A stretch of 18,083 nucleotides of DNA from an uncultured Marvinbryantia sp. (GTDB taxonomy: Bacteria > Bacillota > Clostridia > Lachnospirales > Lachnospiraceae), in contig NZ_CAJKOX010000059.1 in NCBI RefSeq assembly GCF_905201705.1, positions 1 to 18,083 of the forward strand, in the 5' to 3' direction. Positions 14,120 through 18,083 of the stretch are shown in pieces. Below the pieces are notes generated by a model. It did no database searches. It worked only from the letters and a program-made list of their open reading frames with translations, and had not been told where the DNA came from. The position numbers and the translations under genes are program-made. Position 1 is the first letter of the stretch; each line of letters starts with the position of its first letter.

Positions 14120-14408
14120 AATTAATACTTTAAACCGCTGAAGCGGAGATCAAAGCAGTTGTGCGCGCACAGAGAGTCCGGGCAGGTGAGAGCCGGGTGG
14201 AAATGCAGGCTGCCAAATGGACCGCCGAGGGCGCAGGGAAAGGAGTAATCCGAGTATTCTGCGACGTGAGGGCATACGTTAGTTGCCGGAGATATGTTCG
14301 TATCTTGCAGAGCGCATGGGCAAGCCGTGAATCAAGGTGGCACCGCGGGAAGAAATGAGATTGTACCCGTCCTTGACAGAAGAAGATTCTGTCATGGGCG
14401 GGTTTTTT
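14120..14408 (+). promoter_or_regulatory. T-box riboswitch, tRNA-Trp specific
   Basis: The leader contains the T-box antiterminator sequence aaggtggcaccgcgg (14334-14348). Stem I features are visible: agagag at 14171-14176, the apical ggtgagag, and the 3' side tgccaaaTGGaccgc. The specifier is TGG (14218-14220), flanked by A, reading the Trp codon. The acceptor-binding bulge TGGC (14338-14341) predicts a G discriminator base, as in bacterial tRNA-Trp. Stem III-like pairing cgcag/ctgcg encloses 14234-14265. Uncharged tRNA-Trp would stabilise the antiterminator and allow transcription of trpE. The 5' boundary is estimated from the promoter. Confidence 0.93.
14365..14408 (+). terminator. T-box-controlled terminator
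   Basis: The outer stem acccgtcc (14365-14372) pairs with gggcgggt (14396-14403), and the inner tgacagaa pairs with ttctgtca. Six Ts follow at 14403-14408. It lies 17 nt after the T-box sequence, the normal place for the mutually exclusive terminator. Confidence 0.9.
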
Positions 14409-14457
14409 GCGCGGATAATGAGCCGGGCAGAAACAATCTGGAGGTATCTGGCCGCTG

Positions 14458-14627
14458 ACGAGAACGCCTGCGTTCTCGTGGGCATAGCAGATATCGGGAG
14501 AAATGCTTGCATTTCAGACAGATATCTGCTATGTCCACCGGAATGGAAGTATTCCGGCAGCGGGAAAATAACGCTCAGAGAAGTTTCTGTCCGGCGAATA
14601 TCGCGACAGCGAGCAGAGAAACTCTGC
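14458..14627. repeat. Array of hairpins between T-box terminator and trpE
   Basis: The ~280 bp between the terminator and trpE hold no supported gene but successive palindromes. These are: a 10-bp stem 14458-14467/14470-14479; a 16-bp stem with one G-U, 14480-14495/14521-14536, enclosing gaaatgc-tt-gcatttc (14500-14515); ccggaat/attccgg (14538-14544/14551-14557); and gcagag/ctctgc (14613-14618/14622-14627). The first and the enclosed hairpin share a shape with paired substitutions (aacgcctgcgtt versus aatgcttgcatt). None has a U-tract. It may be an inserted palindromic repeat family, a folded RNA, or both. Confidence 0.75.
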
Positions 14628-14689
14628 GAGCCTGAGGAGAGAGACATATATCAGGCAGATACGGGAGAAAAGTGAGAAAGGAGCTTATT

Positions 14690-16252
14690 ATGATGTATCC
14701 TACCCTGGAAAAAGTAAAAGAAATCGCCGCATCAGGTGATTACCGGCGGATCCCGGTGAGCCGGGAGCTGTACGCTGACCGATTTACCCCGGTGGAGGTG
14801 ATGCGGACGCTGCGGGCGGCAAGCCGGCACTGCTATCTGCTGGAGAGCGCGGAGAACGATCAGAAGTGGGGCAGATATTCTATACTGGGCTATGAGCCGG
14901 TATTGGAAATAACCTGTACGGACGGAAAGGTACGTATCCGCAGAAACCGAACGGAGACAGAAAGCATCGGCGGCGAGGCGGACATAAAGGAATTATCTCC
15001 GGAAAATGCGGGAGGGGAGTCGTCGGAGGAGTTTGATCTCTGCGAGGAATACACAGCGGCGCATCCGGGGAAATTTATCCGGGAGATCCTTGCAAAATAT
15101 AAAAGTCCGAAAATAGCCGGAATGCCGCCGTTTACCGGCGGAATGGTCGGATACTTCTCTTATGATTATTTAAAATATGCGGAGCCGACTTTGCAGCTTT
15201 CCTCTGCGGAGGGCGAAGATTTCCGTGACATGGATCTGATGCTGTTTACGAAAGCGCTGGTGTTTGACCATTACCGGCAGAAGCTGGTACTGATCACCGG
15301 AGTGGATACAAAAGATATTGATGTCTCTTATCAAAATGCAGAGAATGAGCTTGCGGAGATGGCGGCGCTTCTGAACAGCGGGGCAAAGGCAAGGTTCCGC
15401 CCGCTGAAACTAAAAGAAGAGCTGAAGCCGGATTTTTCCAGAGAGCGGTACACGCAGATGGTGGAGCGCGCAAAGCACTACATTCATGAGGGCGATATTT
15501 TCCAGGTGGTACTCTCCAATCCGCAGACCGCGAGGGCGGAGGGAAGTCTCTTTGACAGCTACCGGGTGCTTCGCACAAGCAATCCGTCGCCGTATATGTT
15601 TTATTTTTCCAGCGATGATGTGGAGATCGCAGGGGCGTCGCCGGAGACGCTGGTGAAGCTGGAGGACGGAAAGCTGTACACCTTTCCGCTTGCCGGAACA
15701 AGGCCGCGGGGCAGGACAGAGGAGGAAGATGAGAGCCTTGAAAAGGAGCTTCTGCAGGACGAAAAGGAGCTCGCGGAGCACAACATGCTGGTGGATCTTG
15801 GCAGAAACGATATTGGACGGATCAGCAGGCTCGGAAGTGTAAAGGTGGAAAAGTACTGCAGTATCGAGCGGTTTTCCTGCGTGATGCACATTGGCTCCAC
15901 CGTATCCGGGCAGATTCGCGGGGACAGGGACTGTGTGGACGCTGTGGATTCTATTCTTCCGGCAGGCACGCTGTCGGGAGCGCCGAAGATCCGTGCCTGC
16001 CAGATCATACAGGAGCTGGAGGGCAGGAAACGCGGCATCTACGGCGGCGCGGTCGGCTATCTCGACTTTACCGGAAATCTGGATACCTGCATTGGTATCC
16101 GGCTGGTATACAAGAAAAACGGAAAAATCTGTGTGCAGTCCGGGGCGGGAATCGTGGCGGACAGCGTGCCGGAGAAAGAATACCAGGAATGCTGCAACAA
16201 GGCAAAGGCAGTGGTGCAGGCAGTTCTGACGGCGCAGGAGGGGCTGGAATGA
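14690..16252 (+). CDS. trpE: Anthranilate synthase component I
   Basis: A 520-aa enzyme that converts chorismate plus ammonia (from TrpG) to anthranilate, the first step of tryptophan synthesis. The feedback-binding LLES (50-53) followed by WGRYSILGYEP is present. The chorismate-binding core shows GDIFQVVLSNPQ, NPSPYMFYF, GASPETLV, TFPLAGTRPRG, DLGRNDIGR (from 369), PAGTLSGAPKIRA (from 424) and GIRLVYK. The ATG at 14690 is chosen because aaaggag (14677-14683) sits 6 nt before it; the ATG at 14693 is equally possible, and a GTG at 14672 is upstream of that site. It is under T-box control and overlaps trpG by ATGA. Confidence 0.97.
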   Translation: MMYPTLEKVKEIAASGDYRRIPVSRELYADRFTPVEVMRTLRAASRHCYLLESAENDQKWGRYSILGYEPVLEITCTDGKVRIRRNRTETESIGGEADIKELSPENAGGESSEEFDLCEEYTAAHPGKFIREILAKYKSPKIAGMPPFTGGMVGYFSYDYLKYAEPTLQLSSAEGEDFRDMDLMLFTKALVFDHYRQKLVLITGVDTKDIDVSYQNAENELAEMAALLNSGAKARFRPLKLKEELKPDFSRERYTQMVERAKHYIHEGDIFQVVLSNPQTARAEGSLFDSYRVLRTSNPSPYMFYFSSDDVEIAGASPETLVKLEDGKLYTFPLAGTRPRGRTEEEDESLEKELLQDEKELAEHNMLVDLGRNDIGRISRLGSVKVEKYCSIERFSCVMHIGSTVSGQIRGDRDCVDAVDSILPAGTLSGAPKIRACQIIQELEGRKRGIYGGAVGYLDFTGNLDTCIGIRLVYKKNGKICVQSGAGIVADSVPEKEYQECCNKAKAVVQAVLTAQEGLE

Positions 16253-16836
16253 TCTTACTGATTGATAATTACGACAGTTTTTCTTACAATCTCGTGCAGT
16301 ATATCGGAAGCGCAGAGCCGGATATGAGGGTGATCCGCAACGATGCCTGCAGTATCGCGGAAATCGAGGCGATGCAGCCAGAGGCAATCGTGATCTCACC
16401 GGGACCGGGACGCCCGGCGGATGCGGGCATCTGTATAGAAGTGATCCGCTATTTTAAAGATAAGGTGCCGATCCTGGGCGTCTGCCTCGGGCATCAGGCA
16501 ATCTGCGAAGCTTTTGGCGGCGTAGTTTCCTACGCAAAAGAGCTGATGCACGGAAAAACCTCACAGGCAGAGCTGATCGGCGATTCGCCGCTGTTTGCTG
16601 GGCTGAAAGGTCACATAAAAGTGGCGAGGTACCATTCGCTTGCGGCGGAAAAAGACAGTCTGCCGCCGGAGCTTATGATTACCGCGCAGACGGCGGACGG
16701 AGAGATCATGGCAGTGCAGCACCGGGAGTATCCGGTTTACGGAGTGCAGTTCCATCCGGAGTCGGTTCTGACGCCGGACGGATTGAAAATCATACAAAAT
16801 TTTGTGAACATAGCGAAAGGGAGGAAACAGGCATGA
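16249..16836 (+). CDS. trpG: Anthranilate synthase component II (glutamine amidotransferase)
   Basis: A 195-aa class I glutamine amidotransferase that supplies ammonia to TrpE. The catalytic triad is visible: Cys79 in GVCLGHQ, His169 and Glu171 in QFHPES. The N-terminus ILLIDNYDSFSYNLVQY and SPGPGRP are typical. ATG 16249 overlaps the trpE stop (ATGA); an upstream in-frame start at 16189 would add 20 low-complexity residues inside trpE and is rejected. The trp context supports TrpG rather than PabA, although the protein could serve both pathways. It is not fused to trpD, unlike in enteric bacteria. Confidence 0.96.
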   Translation: MILLIDNYDSFSYNLVQYIGSAEPDMRVIRNDACSIAEIEAMQPEAIVISPGPGRPADAGICIEVIRYFKDKVPILGVCLGHQAICEAFGGVVSYAKELMHGKTSQAELIGDSPLFAGLKGHIKVARYHSLAAEKDSLPPELMITAQTADGEIMAVQHREYPVYGVQFHPESVLTPDGLKIIQNFVNIAKGRKQA

Positions 16837-17843
16837 TTAAAGAGGCAATTATCGCATTATCGAAAAAACAGGACCTGACGTATGAGCAGGCGGAAGCTGT
16901 GATGAACGAGATCATGAGCGGCGAGGCGACTGATGTACAGAAGGCGGCGTATCTGACTGCGCTCTCACTGAAGGGCGAGACGATCGACGAGATCACGGCG
17001 TCGGCGGCGGGAATGCGGGCACACTGCATCAAGCTGCTTCATGACCTTGATGTGCTGGAAATCGTCGGAACGGGCGGCGACGGTTCGAATTCCTTCAATA
17101 TTTCCACCACAGCCTCGCTTGTGATCGCAGCGGGCGGTGTGCCGGTGGCAAAGCACGGCAACCGCGCGGCGTCGTCAAAGTCGGGAGCGGCGGATGTGCT
17201 GGAGGCGCTTGGCGTGAATATCACAATTTCACCGGAGAAGAGCGCGGAGCTTTTAAAGGAGATCGGGATCTGCTTCCTGTTTGCGCAAAATTATCACATT
17301 GCAATGAAATATGTCGCGCCGATCCGCCGCGAGCTTGGTATCCGCACCGTGTTTAATATTCTTGGACCGCTCTCCAATCCGGCGGGCGCGAATATGGAAC
17401 TGATGGGTGTTTATGATGAAGCTCTGGTGGAGCCGCTGGCACAGGTTATGGCAAAGCTGGGAGTAAAAAAGGGCATGGTGGTGTACGGGCAGGAAAAGCT
17501 CGATGAGATTTCCATGTGCGCGCCGACCAGCGTGTGCGAGATCCGCGACGGCTGGTTCCAGTCCTACGAGATCACGCCGGAGCAGTTTGGCTATACGCGC
17601 TGCGACAAGGATGCGCTGACAGGCGGCACCCCGCAGGAAAATGCGCAGATCACAAAAGATATTTTAAGCGGAAGCGAGCGCGGCGCAAAGCGCTGTGCGG
17701 TATGCTTAAACGCCGGAGCAGCGCTTTACATTGCCGGGAAGACACAGACAATGGAAGAGGGCGTGCGCATGGCGGAGCAGCTGATCGACAGCGGAGCGGC
17801 ATTGAAAAAGCTGGAGGAATTTGTGGAAAAGAGCAACGCGTGA
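16833..17843 (+). CDS. trpD: Anthranilate phosphoribosyltransferase
   Basis: A 336-aa enzyme that transfers phosphoribose from PRPP to anthranilate. The PRPP/Mg site GTGGDGSNSFNIST starts at Gly79, followed by AKHGNRAASSKSGAADVLE and the anthranilate-side MKYVAPIRRELGIRTVFNIL with GPLSNPA. Length is normal. The ATG overlaps the trpG stop by ATGA, and gaaagggagg upstream gives a good ribosome-binding site. A 61-bp gap separates it from trpC. Confidence 0.97.
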   Translation: MIKEAIIALSKKQDLTYEQAEAVMNEIMSGEATDVQKAAYLTALSLKGETIDEITASAAGMRAHCIKLLHDLDVLEIVGTGGDGSNSFNISTTASLVIAAGGVPVAKHGNRAASSKSGAADVLEALGVNITISPEKSAELLKEIGICFLFAQNYHIAMKYVAPIRRELGIRTVFNILGPLSNPAGANMELMGVYDEALVEPLAQVMAKLGVKKGMVVYGQEKLDEISMCAPTSVCEIRDGWFQSYEITPEQFGYTRCDKDALTGGTPQENAQITKDILSGSERGAKRCAVCLNAGAALYIAGKTQTMEEGVRMAEQLIDSGAALKKLEEFVEKSNA

Positions 17844-17904
17844 AAATGCAGCATATGGAAAAAGTGGCATTTAAGGAAAGCAACGTATAGGATGTGAGAA
17901 ATTC

Positions 17905-18083
17905 ATGAATATTTTAGAAGAGATTGCGGCGAAAACGAGAGAGCGGATCGCAGAGGAAAAGCGCCATGTTTCCACTGAGACGATGCGCCGGGCGGCAGAG
18001 GATGCGCTGCGCAGGGAGCGCCAGGCGGCGGAAGATGCGCCATGTAGGGAGTGCCGGGCGGCAGAGGATGCGCTGCGCAGAGA
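17905..18083 (+). CDS. trpC: Indole-3-glycerol phosphate synthase, N-terminal start (runs off window), with repeat insertion
   Basis: The frame begins MNILEEIAAKTRERIAEEKR, which fits the N-terminal helix of TrpC (compare starts like MILDKIVAxxKxxVEExKK), and the position after trpEGD is where trpC is expected. Only ~59 codons are in the window and no catalytic residues are reached. From residue ~28 an 11-residue repeat replaces the normal short loop that leads to the FxxAL and EVKKASPS motifs. The start ATG has gatgtgag upstream, a weak site. Identity rests on context plus the first ~25 residues. Whether the rest of the gene is intact is not visible. Confidence 0.75.
   Translation, partial: MNILEEIAAKTRERIAEEKRHVSTETMRRAAEDALRRERQAAEDAPCRECRAAEDALRR
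17986..18083 (+). repeat. 33-bp in-frame tandem repeat inside trpC
   Basis: Units are 17986-18018, 18019-18051 and 18052-18083 (32 bases before the window ends). They encode RRAAEDALRRE, RQAAEDAPCRE and CRAAEDALRR. Units 1 and 3 differ at 2 of 32 bases; unit 2 is more diverged. The array may continue beyond the window. Confidence 0.93.

Noticed and set aside
14337..14675. 112-aa open frame over the T-box terminator and hairpin array
   Set aside because: It starts inside the T-box antiterminator, runs through the terminator stem and multiple palindromes, and has no family resemblance.
16189..16248. Upstream in-frame start for trpG
   Set aside because: It would add 20 Gly/Ser-rich residues inside trpE; the ATG overlapping the trpE stop gives the normal TrpG N-terminus.
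15410..16399. 329-aa antisense open frame across trpE/trpG
   Set aside because: Composition is typical of a shadow of a strongly biased gene, and the sense strand is unambiguous trpE and trpG.
17986..18083. CRISPR-like or intergenic repeat
   Set aside because: Repeats are contiguous with no spacers, keep a 3-bp frame, and lie inside the trpC reading frame, so they are a coding tandem repeat.

Overview
The window looks like the chromosome of a low-to-mid GC anaerobic Firmicute, most likely a gut Lachnospiraceae. The evidence is a Tn916-type integrase, a YesM/AraC-type two-component pair beside a carbohydrate ABC transporter, an anaerobe-style cysteine sulfatase, and a tRNA-Trp T-box in front of trpEGDC. 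Genus cannot be fixed from sequence reading alone.

Region 1 (1-3.7 kb) is visibly AT-rich accessory DNA. It starts with the 3' part of a Tn916-family tyrosine integrase. Just downstream are two copies of the DR2-type arm site that this integrase family binds, so the conjugative element probably lies to the left and ends within about 250 bp of the integrase stop. Next come an unrecognised 264-aa protein and a 513-aa AlbA_2/HATPase_c_4/winged-helix protein, apparently co-transcribed. They are followed by a relic of brxL, the Lon-like BREX phage-defence gene: its first ~71 codons are joined to a distant internal segment in another frame.

Region 2 (3.65-5.25 kb) is a GC-richer, intact siroheme/[4Fe-4S] sulfite (or nitrite) reductase with its own consensus promoter. 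Region 3 (5.25-5.96 kb) has no intact gene. It holds several stem-loops, one convincing intrinsic terminator, the first codons of an XRE-type regulator, and a collapsed second copy of the AlbA_2 gene made of one N-terminal and one linker fragment. The sulfite reductase is therefore flanked on both sides by debris of the same accessory gene family.

Region 4 (5.96-14.02 kb) is a nutrient-uptake locus: a YesM-like sensor kinase overlapping an AraC-type response regulator by 4 bp, a strong nested terminator, then a lipoprotein binding protein, two permeases and a cytoplasmic sulfatase. No ATPase is encoded, so a shared MsmX-like ATPase is presumably used. The logical reading is sensing, import and intracellular desulfation of a sulfated saccharide.

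Region 5 (14.0-18.08 kb) is the tryptophan operon. A 25-bp tandem duplication ends exactly at a TTGACA-17-TATACT promoter. A T-box leader follows with a UGG specifier and a UGGC acceptor bulge, both matching tRNA-Trp, and a terminator. A further ~280-nt array of hairpins precedes trpE, trpG and trpD, which overlap by ATGA, and then the start of trpC. The trpC N-terminus contains an unusual in-frame 33-bp (11-aa) tandem repeat running off the window end.

No intact novel system was found. The strongest leads are the decayed BREX/AlbA_2 island, the uncharacterised 264-aa/AlbA_2 pair, the hairpin array in the trp leader and the repeat expansion in trpC.
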